This document shows positions 1 through 8,489 of a DNA stretch of 64,000 bases, one piece after another. Below the pieces are notes generated by a model. The model was not told where the DNA came from and searched no databases. It was given only the letters and a program-made list of their open reading frames with translations. Source of the stretch: Luteococcus sp052116585 (lineage in GTDB: Bacteria > Actinomycetota > Actinomycetes > Propionibacteriales > Propionibacteriaceae); NCBI RefSeq assembly GCF_052116585.1, contig NZ_JBQKKT010000007.1:81623-145622 (forward strand), written 5' to 3'. Numbering within the stretch: the first letter of the stretch is position 1; the number at the start of each line of letters is the position of its first letter. The position numbers and the translations under genes were made by a program.

Positions 1-1529
1 AAGGGCGACGCGTAGGCCCAGTGCCAGCCCTCGACGCTGCCATCCGCCACCGGTTCGTGGTGGTCATTGGGCCAGGAGTAGAGCGCGGCCAGATTGGACC
101 ATGCCGTGGTGCGCTGGTCCAGGGTGCCACCGTCGATCTCGAGTCTGCCGAGCAGCCCACGCCAGGTCTGGCGGGCAGCCTCCGCAATCTCGTCGAAGCT
201 GGCCTGACCCACCTCTCGCTGCAGATTGCGCCGAGCCTGGTCGACCCCGATGAAGCTCATCGCCGCCCGCACCTCGAAGACGTCGGCCTCGGTCTCGAGC
301 ACTGCAGCCTGCGGCCTGGGCAGCGGCAGCTTCAACCTGCCGAACCAGCTCTTGTGCAGCCGCTTCCCGTTGACCACGAGACCTTCCAGGGGGCTGCGAC
401 GCTCCCGGGCTCCGTGCACGCTCGCGGGTGCGCTGGTCTCGCCATAGACATAGGCCGGCGGGCTGGGGCGGTGCAGGCCGGCGCTCCAGCCCTCGGCCGG
501 GGCGATCGCCGCGTGGAAGGCGACGCGACCGTCATCCAGGGTCTCGGTGCGCATCGTGCCGATGAAGGGTTGGTCCAGCACGACGCCATGCCGGCCGGGT
601 TCGGCAAAGGTGAACCGGAAGATCCCGGCGCGCGAGGTGGGCGTCATCTCCGCCCGAATCCCCCCGGCCAGGTCGACGCGGTAGTAGTGCGGGCGGTCGA
701 TCTCGTCGTCATGGCTGAACTCGCGAGCCCGGCCACTTGGCGACGCGGTCATCCGCCCCTGCCAGGGCATCACCTGGAAGGCGCTGCGGTCAGCGATCCA
801 TGGGCTGGGCTGGTGACAGAAGGCCAGCGCCTGCAGGCGGGGTCGGGGGCCCCCGTCGCGGTGCCAGCCGTAGAGCCAGTTGCGATCCCGACTCTCTGTG
901 AGTGGCACCAGGAAGTTGAAGCCCTGCGGAAGACAGGTCAGTGGCAGCGCATTGCCGCGGGAGTAGAGGAAGGCGGAGTGGGTGCCGCGCGTGGTCAGGA
1001 CCCGGTCGACGACGTCGTCGGCCTCCACCGGGGCGGGCCGCACGCCGAAGACCTGCACCCAGCCGGCCCCCACCAGACCATTCGCGCTGGCCAGCCGCAC
1101 CTCGTGGACATGCTGGCCAGCCAGCGGTGCCAGGTCCAGCTGGAGCAGGTTCCAGTTGTCGGCCACCAGGCACTGCCGGGTGCCATCGACGGGGTGGCGG
1201 TGCTGGTCCAGCAGTGTCTGGGTGCCGGCGTCGGTGACGAACTCCACGCCCAGACTGCACCCGTCGAAGTTCGGATCGGGCGAGTCATTGCTGGTGGAAT
1301 CGTGCTCCAGATCCGGGAAGACGGCCAGCTCCCAGACCGTCCCGGGTTGGACGTCGAACCCGTCGGCCAGGCGGGTGCTGCCGCCCGCCACCTGTTGACG
1401 GAAGTGGTGCACGGCGCCGGGCCGCAGGCCGGTGCGCGGCATGGAAGCCATCGGACTCGCGGGCCCGGGCGAAGGACTCAGGACGGGTCCGGTTCCCTTG
1501 CTGGCAACAACCTCGGTGCTCTGGGGCAT
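1..1529 (-). CDS. GH92-family alpha-mannosidase, 3' end cut by window
   Basis: N-terminal 509 codons of a glycoside hydrolase family 92 protein, a family of Ca2+-dependent exo-acting alpha-mannosidases. ATG at 1529 follows an AGGAGA ribosome site. Family signatures are visible: a beta-sandwich-like first domain, then RGNALPLTCLPQGFNFLVP near residue 190, CHQPSPWIADRSAFQVMPW near 245, SFIGVDQARRNLQREV near 430 and a linker motif resembling NLAALYSWPND near 475. The catalytic carboxylates of the (alpha/alpha)6 barrel should lie in the missing C-terminal part, so activity cannot be judged. There is no signal peptide; the first 35 residues are Pro/Ser-rich, so it may be cytoplasmic or start further in. 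It lies 21 bp downstream of the DUF2079 gene on the same strand and is probably cotranscribed. The family call is firm; substrate linkage is unknown. Confidence 0.85.
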   Translation of the reverse strand, partial: MPQSTEVVASKGTGPVLSPSPGPASPMASMPRTGLRPGAVHHFRQQVAGGSTRLADGFDVQPGTVWELAVFPDLEHDSTSNDSPDPNFDGCSLGVEFVTDAGTQTLLDQHRHPVDGTRQCLVADNWNLLQLDLAPLAGQHVHEVRLASANGLVGAGWVQVFGVRPAPVEADDVVDRVLTTRGTHSAFLYSRGNALPLTCLPQGFNFLVPLTESRDRNWLYGWHRDGGPRPRLQALAFCHQPSPWIADRSAFQVMPWQGRMTASPSGRAREFSHDDEIDRPHYYRVDLAGGIRAEMTPTSRAGIFRFTFAEPGRHGVVLDQPFIGTMRTETLDDGRVAFHAAIAPAEGWSAGLHRPSPPAYVYGETSAPASVHGARERRSPLEGLVVNGKRLHKSWFGRLKLPLPRPQAAVLETEADVFEVRAAMSFIGVDQARRNLQREVGQASFDEIAEAARQTWRGLLGRLEIDGGTLDQRTTAWSNLAALYSWPNDHHEPVADGSVEGWHWAYASP

Positions 1530-1550
1530 CTGCTCTCCTGGAAGGGCGGA

Positions 1551-3287
1551 TCAGGGTGCGTCTGGCCGGCATCCATCACTCGGGCCAGCGTATCCCGGAC
1601 GTTGCCAGACCACGATCGGGCCTTCCTGGGCCACGGGCGTGTATCCGCGAGACTTCACCCTTTCCTCAATCTCCTGCGGACTGGGCAGCGGATAGCCCAC
1701 CTCGTTCTGGCTCATGTCCAGGACGACGAAGTCGCTGGTTCGCTTCGTGAGGGTGGGAAGCGTGACCCGATTGGTTCGGGTCAGGTGTGGCGCGAGCCGA
1801 TCGTCCACCTCGAGGCAGGTGTGCGGCGGGATGTGCTGGAGCACCGCCTGCTGGTGGATCATGATCGGCTTCTTCCGCCACGCGGACCAGGTGAGGCGCA
1901 CCAGCGGATAGTTGCGGCCCTGGACGGCCAGATCGAAGGCTGGCGTGATGAAGACCATCGCGGCCAAGTACTTGGCCACACGACGCCGCCAGTCAGGGGT
2001 CATTCGGGCCAGGGCGTCGGCGCAGGCGAAGACCAGGATCACGAAGATCGGTCCCGAGTAGTGGAAGGACGTGCCCCACAGGTGGGTGCGAGAGCTGAGA
2101 TTGCGCTGGGCCAGCAGCGGCAGGGTGGCCAGCACATACGGCGATCGCAGCGGAAGGAAGGCCAGAGGCACCAACAGGTACAGCAGCGACTGGGTCTTCA
2201 CCCACGGTGTGAAGAAGATGACCGCCGTCTTGATGGGGTGCAGCAGGATGAACTTGATGGAGCTGACCGCGTCGGCACCCAAGGAGTCGTAGGTCCAGTA
2301 GGCGAACTGGCCGTCGGCGGCGAAGTGCGGCAGCACCACCTTGATGACCAGGAAGAAGACGACGGTGCCCAGCACCACGAGGCTGGCGGAGAGGGCGAGG
2401 GCTCGGCCCAGCATGGTTCGGGAACCGGCGCCCAGATCCCCCGTCGCGTGGCTCCCAGCGCCCAGATCCCCCGTCGCGTGGCTTTGGTCAGCGCGCGTGT
2501 GGTGCAGCGCACGCGGATCACTGGAACCCACGCGAGACTGGGAGGAGGAGACGGAACCCACGCGACGCCCGGTGACAGGGCTGCCATGGGGTGAGCGGCG
2601 TGGCTGACCCATCCGGCGAACCTCGCGATGGTCCCGGATCGCGAGCCAGGCCCGCACGATGCCCAGCATGGCAAGCACCATCCCCATGTCCTCGCGCACC
2701 AACAGCAGCGGCAGGGCGCCGACCAGGAATCGCCTGTCGTCTCGTCGGTCCAGCCCATCGAGGGCCAGGGCCAACAGGGGAACGGCAAAGCTGATCTCAT
2801 GGAAGTCGAAGTCCACCAACCGCTGGATGGGCCAGCTGAAGGCATAGCCGACGGTGAGGATCCACAGCAGCACTCCCGACGCGCCGTGGCGTCGCATCAT
2901 CCCGTGGACGATTGGCACCGAGAGGCTGACCAGCCCGGCCTGGGCGATCACGAGCATCCGGGGGTCATCCCAGATCCAGTAGAGCGGGGCGAGCACGGCC
3001 AGGATCGGGTGGAAGTGATCCCCCAGGAGGTGGTAGTTGTCCCCCTTGAGGGCAACCAGGGGCGCCTCGAAGCGGGAGTAGCGCCGCACGGCCTGGTCAA
3101 AGATGCCAAGGTCATAGCCAGCCGTGAGGAACTGCGGATAGCGACCCACGCAATAGATGGAGTAGACCAGCCAAGTGGCCAAGGTGAACCACAGGAGTGG
3201 CCGGCTGGTCAGCCAAATGGGCAGCGGGCGGAGGGGTCGGACGGCGATGCCCGAACCCTCGCTGCGGTCCGGGCCTGCCTGGGTCAT
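1551..3287 (-). CDS. DUF2079 polytopic membrane protein carrying a repeat-derived insert
   Basis: A 578-residue membrane protein of the DUF2079 family (function unknown; the fold resembles GT-C type glycosyltransferases). Recognisable segments are GYDLGIFDQAVRRYSRFE near residue 57, GDHFHPILAVLAPLYWIWDD near 88, VDFDFHEISFAVPLLALALD near 160 and LLLVREDMGMVLAML near 195, with about ten hydrophobic helices. Between the helices, roughly residues 235-287 are low-complexity Arg/Ser/Gly sequence including two copies of SHATGDLGAG. This DNA (2427-2580) is a copy of the CGCGTGGG/CCCACGCG repeat family otherwise found between genes here, read in frame. The ATG at 3287 sits 7 nt after a TAGACT hexamer, so the mRNA may be leaderless. 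Possible role with the downstream mannosidase: envelope polysaccharide metabolism, an inference only. Confidence 0.85.
   Translation of the reverse strand: MTQAGPDRSEGSGIAVRPLRPLPIWLTSRPLLWFTLATWLVYSIYCVGRYPQFLTAGYDLGIFDQAVRRYSRFEAPLVALKGDNYHLLGDHFHPILAVLAPLYWIWDDPRMLVIAQAGLVSLSVPIVHGMMRRHGASGVLLWILTVGYAFSWPIQRLVDFDFHEISFAVPLLALALDGLDRRDDRRFLVGALPLLLVREDMGMVLAMLGIVRAWLAIRDHREVRRMGQPRRSPHGSPVTGRRVGSVSSSQSRVGSSDPRALHHTRADQSHATGDLGAGSHATGDLGAGSRTMLGRALALSASLVVLGTVVFFLVIKVVLPHFAADGQFAYWTYDSLGADAVSSIKFILLHPIKTAVIFFTPWVKTQSLLYLLVPLAFLPLRSPYVLATLPLLAQRNLSSRTHLWGTSFHYSGPIFVILVFACADALARMTPDWRRRVAKYLAAMVFITPAFDLAVQGRNYPLVRLTWSAWRKKPIMIHQQAVLQHIPPHTCLEVDDRLAPHLTRTNRVTLPTLTKRTSDFVVLDMSQNEVGYPLPSPQEIEERVKSRGYTPVAQEGPIVVWQRPGYAGPSDGCRPDAP
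2474..2534 (-). repeat. 61-bp CGCGTGGG element, copy 1 (inside DUF2079 gene)
   Basis: Read on the minus strand it begins CGCGTGGGTTCCAG, has CCGCGTGCGCTG and CGCGCGCTGACC in the middle, and ends AAAGCCACGCGA, exactly 61 bp like the intergenic copies. It is flanked by further half-sites: CCCACGCGA again at about 2557-2565 and a second CGTCGCGTGGCT about 30 bp to the left, giving a duplicated CCCAGATCCCCCGTCGCG block. Unlike the other copies it lies inside an intact reading frame. Confidence 0.8.
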
Positions 3288-3601
3288 GAGGGCAAGTCTA
3301 GGCGGGTGGATGACCTTCGACGCCTACCGTGACCTTGCTCGTTCAAATCTCCGCCAGGCGTTCACTTGTTCATCATTTGTTCACCATTTCCCCCGGGGGA
3401 CGATTTGGCCTGACCGCCTCGACGTGTAGTCTGGAGCGCAGTTGTTGAAGTTCTGTACCTCGCATGACAAGCGGTTTTCGGTCTTGATCCCCAGCGATGG
3501 GGAATCCGTGCCAAGGCTGTTTTCTGGATGGTTCACAAGGCATCACAGCTACGGGCTCGTCGAAAGTCGGTGGGCTCAGCACCCAGAAAGCAGGGAAAAT
3601 A
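3288..3601 (+). promoter_or_regulatory. cspA promoter and long 5' leader
   Basis: This 314-bp stretch holds no gene. A plausible sigma-70-type promoter is TTGGCC (3405-3410), a 16-nt spacer and TAGTCT (3427-3432), which would start transcription near 3440 and give an untranslated leader of about 160 nt. Long structured leaders are typical of cold-shock mRNAs, where they act in temperature-dependent translation. The first part (3295-3300) also holds the TAGACT hexamer of the divergent DUF2079 gene. Promoter positions are predicted from sequence only. Confidence 0.45.
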
Positions 3602-3808
3602 ATGACGACTGGCATCGTGAAGTGGTTCAACGCCGAAAAGGGCTTCGGCTTCATCGCTCCCGAGGACGGCTCCGCCGACGTGTTCGCGCACTTCAGCGCC
3701 ATCCAGGGCTCGGGCTTCAAGACCCTCAACGAGAACGACCGCGTCGAGTTCGAGGTTGTCCAGGGCCCCAAGGGCGCCCAGGCCGCCGACATCCGCGTGA
3801 TCGGCTGA
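3602..3808 (+). CDS. cspA: Cold-shock protein, CspA family
   Basis: A 68-residue single cold-shock domain, the usual size of CspA-type RNA chaperones that bind single-stranded RNA or DNA and melt mRNA structure. Both nucleic-acid binding motifs are intact: RNP1 KGFGFIAPE near residue 16 and RNP2 DVFAHFSAI near 30. The start is set by MTTGIVKWFN, the canonical N-terminus; an in-frame ATG at 3497 would add a non-homologous leader. It is monocistronic, with a long leader upstream and strong hairpins downstream. The identification is secure; whether it is cold-induced or constitutive cannot be told from sequence. Confidence 0.96.
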   Translation: MTTGIVKWFNAEKGFGFIAPEDGSADVFAHFSAIQGSGFKTLNENDRVEFEVVQGPKGAQAADIRVIG

Positions 3809-3823
3809 CACAAGCCTTCCACG

Positions 3824-3858
3824 AACCGCCCGTCCTGCTCCGGCAGGGCGGGCGGTTC
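3824..3858 (+). terminator. Hairpin after cspA
   Basis: AACCGCCCGTCCTGC, a short TCCG loop, then GCAGGGCGGGCGGTT: a GC-rich stem starting about 16 nt after the cspA stop codon. A run of T is absent apart from a short TTCTGTGTT, as is common for actinobacterial terminators. Confidence 0.7.
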
Positions 3859-3898
3859 TGTGTTGCCCGTCGCATGGGGGACGACGCCACTGCATCAA

Positions 3899-3939
3899 AT
3901 GGTGATGCCCCGCAGCAGCATGCTGCGGGGCATCACCAT
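3899..3939. terminator. Perfect 19-bp stem between convergent genes
   Basis: ATGGTGATGCCCCGCAGCA pairs perfectly with TGCTGCGGGGCATCACCAT around a 3-nt GCA loop. It lies between the converging cspA and MFS genes and, being symmetric, can serve as terminator for both. Confidence 0.8.
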
Positions 3940-3955
3940 GTCCTGGGTTGATCGA

Positions 3956-5344
3956 TCAGAAGATTCCCTGCTCGATGAGCCTGGTGCGCTCACCCTGCAT
4001 GGCCACATCCTTGGGGTAGATCCGGTAGTAGACGAACCAGTAGATGGCGTTCAGCAGGTACGGGATAGTGACGAAGAAGAGGATCGCCTGCTGCAGCCCC
4101 ATGCCGACCGAGATCTTGCCGACGAAGATCGACATCCCGGCGGTGATGAGCCCCTGGCACAGACTGAACAGCACGGCGAAGCCGGTGGCGGAAAGCTGCT
4201 TGGGCGTCACCGAGGAGATCATCGGCAGCACGCAGCCGGAGAACCCGACGGAGAAGACCAGACCCAGCACGAAGACGATGGCCATGTACGGGCCGAAACC
4301 GAACTTGATCTGGAAGGCGACATAGGTCATGACGGCGAAGGCCACCGCATAGAGCTGGAAGAGGATGATGCGTCCCTTGTGCCCGAACTTGCGCTGGAAC
4401 CAGTCGCCCAGGAAGCCTCCGAGGAAGGCCGAGATCATCGCACCGGCTTGGAAGGCCGTGTAGAGGTAGGCGGCATTCTTCACGCCGAAACCGAGGTCGT
4501 TGGCCCAGAACTTGCCCATGAAACCGAACAGCACCATGGAGGTGATCAGGAAGAGCATCGGAACGGTGGCGGCCACCGTGGGGATCTTGAACAGCTTCGG
4601 GACATCCGCCCACTTGAAAATGCCGGCGTCGGGATCATCCGCGATCTTGTCGCCGTGACGCTCCGGCTCCTTGACGAAGATCAGGATCAGGATGCCGGAG
4701 ACCAGGGACAGGACGCCCATGATCACCATGGCGTAGCGCCAACCGTTGGGGTTGTCACCCAACTGACCAAGCAGCGGGGTGATGGCCATGCCCAGCATGG
4801 AGGAGGTGCCGCGCACCGTACCGAAGGCCTTGCCACGCTCAGACTTCTTGTACAGGGAGCCCAACAGGCCATTGGTGATGGGCTCGGAGGCAACCGTGCC
4901 GATCAAGGAGATGCCGTAGAGGATGAGCAGCTGGTTCCAGCTCTGTGCGAACGCGGTGGCGGCCGTCCAGATGCCCCACAGGCCGGTGACGATGAACAGG
5001 ATCTTCTTGCGGCCGAACTTGTCGGCGGCAATGGCCCAGCCCGGGCCGAAGATCATCCGGGCGAACATGCTGAGCGAGTTGATGAGGCCCAGTTCGGCAT
5101 TGCCGACGTGGAAGGCGGTCATCATTTGCGGGAAGAAGGTCTTGGAGACGCCACCCTCGGAGTTGTCGATGGCCATCGACGTGCCGAGCGCGAAGGATGC
5201 TGCGCCCCGACCCTTGGGGGGCACGAAGTCCGCGTCCTCATCAACCGGCACATAACCGGCTCCCAGGTTGGGGCTGACCGCGACCAGGTCGTCCTGGCCT
5301 CGGACCTGGGTCACGGCCAGGTCATCTGGATGCTGCGTAGTCAT
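3956..5344 (-). CDS. Major facilitator superfamily transporter
   Basis: A 462-residue MFS protein with about twelve predicted helices after an unusually long, acidic cytoplasmic N-terminus of about 45 residues. The loop 2-3 signature is visible as ADKFGRKK, and a second related loop as GDWFQRKFGHKGR in the C-terminal half. The start MTTQHPDD at 5344 follows AAAGG at good spacing; an ATG 15 nt upstream is possible. Substrate is not predictable from sequence; the divergent MalY-like gene is the closest neighbour but gives no firm clue. It stands alone, ending at a symmetric terminator shared with cspA. Confidence 0.88.
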   Translation of the reverse strand: MTTQHPDDLAVTQVRGQDDLVAVSPNLGAGYVPVDEDADFVPPKGRGAASFALGTSMAIDNSEGGVSKTFFPQMMTAFHVGNAELGLINSLSMFARMIFGPGWAIAADKFGRKKILFIVTGLWGIWTAATAFAQSWNQLLILYGISLIGTVASEPITNGLLGSLYKKSERGKAFGTVRGTSSMLGMAITPLLGQLGDNPNGWRYAMVIMGVLSLVSGILILIFVKEPERHGDKIADDPDAGIFKWADVPKLFKIPTVAATVPMLFLITSMVLFGFMGKFWANDLGFGVKNAAYLYTAFQAGAMISAFLGGFLGDWFQRKFGHKGRIILFQLYAVAFAVMTYVAFQIKFGFGPYMAIVFVLGLVFSVGFSGCVLPMISSVTPKQLSATGFAVLFSLCQGLITAGMSIFVGKISVGMGLQQAILFFVTIPYLLNAIYWFVYYRIYPKDVAMQGERTRLIEQGIF

Positions 5345-5499
5345 GGTGATGCCTTTCATGCGCTGCGTTGAGCAAGAGGAAGGGGCGAGCTGGCTCAATC
5401 GTGGGGTCCAACACGACAATCCGTAGTGTTGTTGCCGCTTGTTGCCCTGCCTCCACTCCCGGCTGATGGTCACGGCACGCCCCATGCGACGACCTCAGG

Positions 5500-5505
5500 C
5501 AGGAT
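5500..5505 (+). promoter_or_regulatory. -10-like CAGGAT, 6 nt before malY ATG
   Basis: CAGGAT ends exactly 6 nt before the ATG at 5512. The hexamer could also be read as a weak Shine-Dalgarno, but the constant 6-nt gap recurs at several genes here and fits a leaderless transcript. Confidence 0.35.
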
Positions 5506-5511
5506 CGACCC

Positions 5512-6687
5512 ATGACCGATTTCGACGCCCTGACCCCCGAAGCCCTGCGCGCCCGTGGATCCATGAAGTGGAACCGTCGCGGACCGGAGGTGCTGCCGAT
5601 GTGGGTGGCGGAGATGGACTATCCGCTGGCCGAACCCGTCGCCGAGGCCATCGACGCCGTGGTGGCACGGCAGGGATTCGGCTACGCGGAGGTCGACGAC
5701 CGGGTGCCCCGCGCGTTTGCGGACTTCGCCGAGCGTCGGCTGGGGATGTCCGTGAACCCGGAGTGGACCACCGTCGTGCCGCACGTGCTGGCGGGCATCG
5801 AGGTGGCCATCGACGTGTTCACGCCCAAGGATGCGGGCGTCGTGGTGACCACACCGGCCTACATGCACTTCCTGGAGATCCCGGGGCTGACCGGCCGGCA
5901 GGCCGTGGACGTCCCGCTGCTGGAGACCCCCGGGGCGCAGACCGTCGACGAGCAGTGGCACCTGGACCTGGACGGCATCGAGCGGGCCTTCGCCGAAGGC
6001 GCCCGCTCCCTGATCCTGTGCCAGCCCTACAACCCGGTTGGCAAGGTCTTCTCCCGCGAGGAGCTCGCGGCGCTGGCCCGGATCGTCGCCAAGTACGACG
6101 GCTGGGTGATCAGCGACGAGATCCACGCCCCGCTGACCATGCCCGGCATCCGGCACATCGCCTACGCGTCAGTGGACGAGACGGCCGCCAGCCACTGCGT
6201 CACGGTGACCAGCGCCTCCAAGAGCTTTTCCATCCCGGGCCTGCCCTGTGCCACCGTCACCCTGCACACGCAGCAGGCGCACCAGCGTTTCATCGAGGGG
6301 GCCCACCCCGACCACCTCTACGGAGCCACCACACTCGGCATGGAGGCCAACATCGCGGCCTTCACCCACGGCGACGAGTGGCTCGACGAGGTCCGCGCAG
6401 CGATCTGGGCCAATACCCTGCGGCTCAAGGAATTCGTCGACGCGGAGCTGCCCGGCGTCGAGTACCTGCCCGGGCAGGCCACCTATCTGGCCTGGCTCGA
6501 CCTGCGTCAGACCGGGCTCGGCGACGACCCGGGCTCGTGGCTGGCGGAGCACGGCAAGGTCTGGCTCAATTCGGGCGCGGACTTCGGCGCCAACGGGGCT
6601 GGCTTCGCCCGCCTCAACCTGGCCACCACGACGGCCATCCTCGAGGACGGCCTTGGCCGCATCAAGGGCGCTCTCGACGCGCGCTGA
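5512..6687 (+). CDS. PLP-dependent C-S lyase, MalY/PatB type
   Basis: A 391-residue fold-type I aminotransferase-like enzyme of the MalY/PatB group, which usually cleaves cystathionine to homocysteine, pyruvate and ammonia. Family landmarks: SMKWNRRGPEVLPMWVAEMD near residue 17, the PLP-binding motif CQPYNPVGKVFSREEL near 170 (NPxG), the DEIHAPL segment near 203 whose Asp contacts the pyridine nitrogen, and the Schiff-base lysine in SASKSFSIPGLPCA near 233. An Arg for the substrate carboxylate is present near the C-terminus (GFARLNLAT). Length is typical. It could alternatively act as an aminotransferase. It is a single gene, divergent from the MFS transporter. Confidence 0.88.
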   Translation: MTDFDALTPEALRARGSMKWNRRGPEVLPMWVAEMDYPLAEPVAEAIDAVVARQGFGYAEVDDRVPRAFADFAERRLGMSVNPEWTTVVPHVLAGIEVAIDVFTPKDAGVVVTTPAYMHFLEIPGLTGRQAVDVPLLETPGAQTVDEQWHLDLDGIERAFAEGARSLILCQPYNPVGKVFSREELAALARIVAKYDGWVISDEIHAPLTMPGIRHIAYASVDETAASHCVTVTSASKSFSIPGLPCATVTLHTQQAHQRFIEGAHPDHLYGATTLGMEANIAAFTHGDEWLDEVRAAIWANTLRLKEFVDAELPGVEYLPGQATYLAWLDLRQTGLGDDPGSWLAEHGKVWLNSGADFGANGAGFARLNLATTTAILEDGLGRIKGALDAR

Positions 6688-6702
6688 CCAGACCGCATGG
6701 GA

Positions 6703-6733
6703 CTGGCCCCGGCGGTGACACCGCCAGGGCCAG
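6703..6733. terminator. Hairpin between convergent genes
   Basis: CTGGCCC-C-GGCGGTG, a single A, then CACCGCC-A-GGGCCAG: a near-perfect palindrome between the stop codons of malY and the leftward membrane gene. It probably terminates both. Confidence 0.7.
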
Positions 6734-6736
6734 CAC

Positions 6737-7837
6737 TCAGCAGGCGTCCATGAAGGGCGCGGAGTTGGCATAGGGCCGCACCACCATGGCATCGACCGTG
6801 CTCTGGGGTGTCGCCTTCGCGTAGTCACCCTTGCCGTCGTCCACCAGGAAGAGGATCTCCCGGCCCCCCTGCTTGGCACGCCCCATCACGAAGGGCGGGC
6901 CGTAGTCGTTGACCTTCTCCTCATAGGCGAACTGGCTGCCGTAGAGCTTCTCCACCTCGGCCAGTGTCATGCCGTAGCCAGCTCCACGATCCGTGCGCAC
7001 CATGGGATTTCGAATCACGATCGCGTCCAGCGGCCCGTTGCGACCGGCAAACTGGGTCACGGCGAGTCCGACCGTCTTGTGGGCCGTGATCGCCTCCAGC
7101 GACCCCTCGCAGACGTCGTCCACCTCCACGATCAGATTGCGCTGCTTGAGCTCGTCCGCCGTCGTACCCAGTTCGTAGGCGCCCCAGCCGCCGAAGGTGA
7201 TCGGGGTCTCGATGGTGAGCTGGTCCTTCTTGGCCGGCACGGGATCGTTCGGGTTGTAGTCGCCCAGCTCGGACTCCTCCGCAGCGGGCGGAGCACTCGA
7301 CGGCTGCGAGCTGCCCGTGGCCCTGGCCGGACCCGACGGGCGCGCACCCGCAGCGGGCGTCTCCACCGGCGTGGCCTCACGCGTCGGGGTCACGGTCATG
7401 GATGGGACCGGCGTGAGCATTCCCCCCGACGCCGTCGGGCGGGGTGCCGAGCTGGAGGCGTTCGGGCTGGAAGAGGGCGACGGGACCGTCGTGGCCGAGA
7501 CACTCGGCGTCGGGGTGGGCGTGGTGCGGCTGGGCGTGGCGCTCACCGCGGCCGGCCCGGGGACTGCCTGCTGGGTGCGGTTCAGCCAGGCCGTCGTGCC
7601 GCCAGCCGCCGTGATCACGCTGGCCGCGACGGCGAGCCAGGTCACCGCCCGGCGCCCGGACTCTCGTCGGGAGCCTTCGAACTCCACCAGTTCGTCGTCC
7701 AGATCGCCCGCGTGGCGCGCGAAGGCCTCACGGAAGAGCGCCTCCTCACGGCTGAAGTCCTCAGCGTCGAAGTCATCAGCGCCGAACTCGTCTGTCAGGT
7801 CGTCATGACCCCGCCGGCCGTTCTCGTGATCGGTCAT
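6737..7837 (-). CDS. Single-pass membrane protein cotranscribed with an ECF sigma factor
   Basis: A 366-residue protein with an acidic cytoplasmic N-terminus (about 65 residues, rich in Asp/Glu), one membrane helix near residues 73-93 (VTWLAVAASVITAAGG), a Pro/Ser/Thr-rich spacer of about 110 residues and a C-terminal globular domain of about 150 residues containing GGWGAYELGTTADELKQRN. Its ATG overlaps the sigma-factor stop codon as ATGA, the usual arrangement for anti-sigma factors. No zinc-binding HxxxCxxC anti-sigma motif is present, so the role as sigma-factor regulator rests on position and topology. The C-terminal domain is not one I recognise. Confidence 0.8.
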   Translation of the reverse strand: MTDHENGRRGHDDLTDEFGADDFDAEDFSREEALFREAFARHAGDLDDELVEFEGSRRESGRRAVTWLAVAASVITAAGGTTAWLNRTQQAVPGPAAVSATPSRTTPTPTPSVSATTVPSPSSSPNASSSAPRPTASGGMLTPVPSMTVTPTREATPVETPAAGARPSGPARATGSSQPSSAPPAAEESELGDYNPNDPVPAKKDQLTIETPITFGGWGAYELGTTADELKQRNLIVEVDDVCEGSLEAITAHKTVGLAVTQFAGRNGPLDAIVIRNPMVRTDRGAGYGMTLAEVEKLYGSQFAYEEKVNDYGPPFVMGRAKQGGREILFLVDDGKGDYAKATPQSTVDAMVVRPYANSAPFMDAC

Positions 7838-8400
7838 CGTCCCTCCTCCCGGGCCTTCTCGAGCTCCTTGCGCAACCGAGCCAGTGCCCGGTGCGCATGT
7901 GACCGTGCCGTCGCCTGCGGGATCTCCAGGATCCGCGCGATGTCGGCGAAGGAACAGTCCTCCCTGAACCGCAGGACCACCACCGCACGCTGCTGCGGAG
8001 TCAGCGTCTCGCACAACTGCCAGGCCAGGTCGGCCTCGTCATTCGTCTCCGTGAAGTCGGGAACGGCCGGCTGCATCTGCCCCGGGTCGGCCACCGGCAC
8101 CAGACGGCGGCCATTCTTGCGCCAATTGCTGACCGAACCGTTGACGATGCTGCGCTTGAGATAGGCCTCCGCCTCGTCGACGTCCCCAAACCTCTCCCAG
8201 CGCGGGCAGAGCCCCACCAGCGCATCCTGCAGCACGTCCTTGGCATCCTCGCGGTTGCGCGTCACCATCCAGGCGAAGGAGAGCAGCGCGGATCCGCGCG
8301 CGGCAAGCCAGTCGTCGAAGGTCGGGGTGGTTTCCCGAACCGCGGCAAGCGTGCTGGCAGTCATGCCCTCATCACGCTCGCGGCGCCTCTTTCGTTGCAC
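7834..8400 (-). CDS. ECF RNA polymerase sigma factor, SigE-like group
   Basis: A 188-residue sigma-70 family factor with only regions 2 and 4. Region 2: LSFAWMVTRNREDAKDVLQDALVGL near residue 40. Region 4: LTPQQRAVVVLRFREDCSFADIARILEIPQATARSHAHRALARLR (in segments near residues 130-175) with a clear helix-turn-helix. The GTG start at 8400 is preceded by AGGAGG at 7 nt; ATG at 8364 would lose a basic N-terminus without affecting the domains. The downstream membrane protein, overlapping by 4 nt, is the probable cognate regulator, so an envelope signal is likely. Target promoters cannot be named. Confidence 0.93.
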   Translation of the reverse strand: MQRKRRRERDEGMTASTLAAVRETTPTFDDWLAARGSALLSFAWMVTRNREDAKDVLQDALVGLCPRWERFGDVDEAEAYLKRSIVNGSVSNWRKNGRRLVPVADPGQMQPAVPDFTETNDEADLAWQLCETLTPQQRAVVVLRFREDCSFADIARILEIPQATARSHAHRALARLRKELEKAREEGR

Positions 8401-8489
8401 CCTGGGTCCTCCTTTTCCCAGCTCGCTGCCGTGTCCACCATGGCGCGCGGATTTCACCACGCAGGGAACCAGCTTTGCGTCCCGCCGGG

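Noticed and set aside
21..2594. 857-codon open frame on the plus strand over the GH92 and DUF2079 genes
   Set aside because: The product resembles no family, while the minus strand encodes two recognisable families. It is a GC-driven shadow.
3860..5371. 503-codon plus-strand frame opposite the MFS gene
   Set aside because: Asp/Glu/His-rich nonsense composition typical of the antisense of hydrophobic helices.
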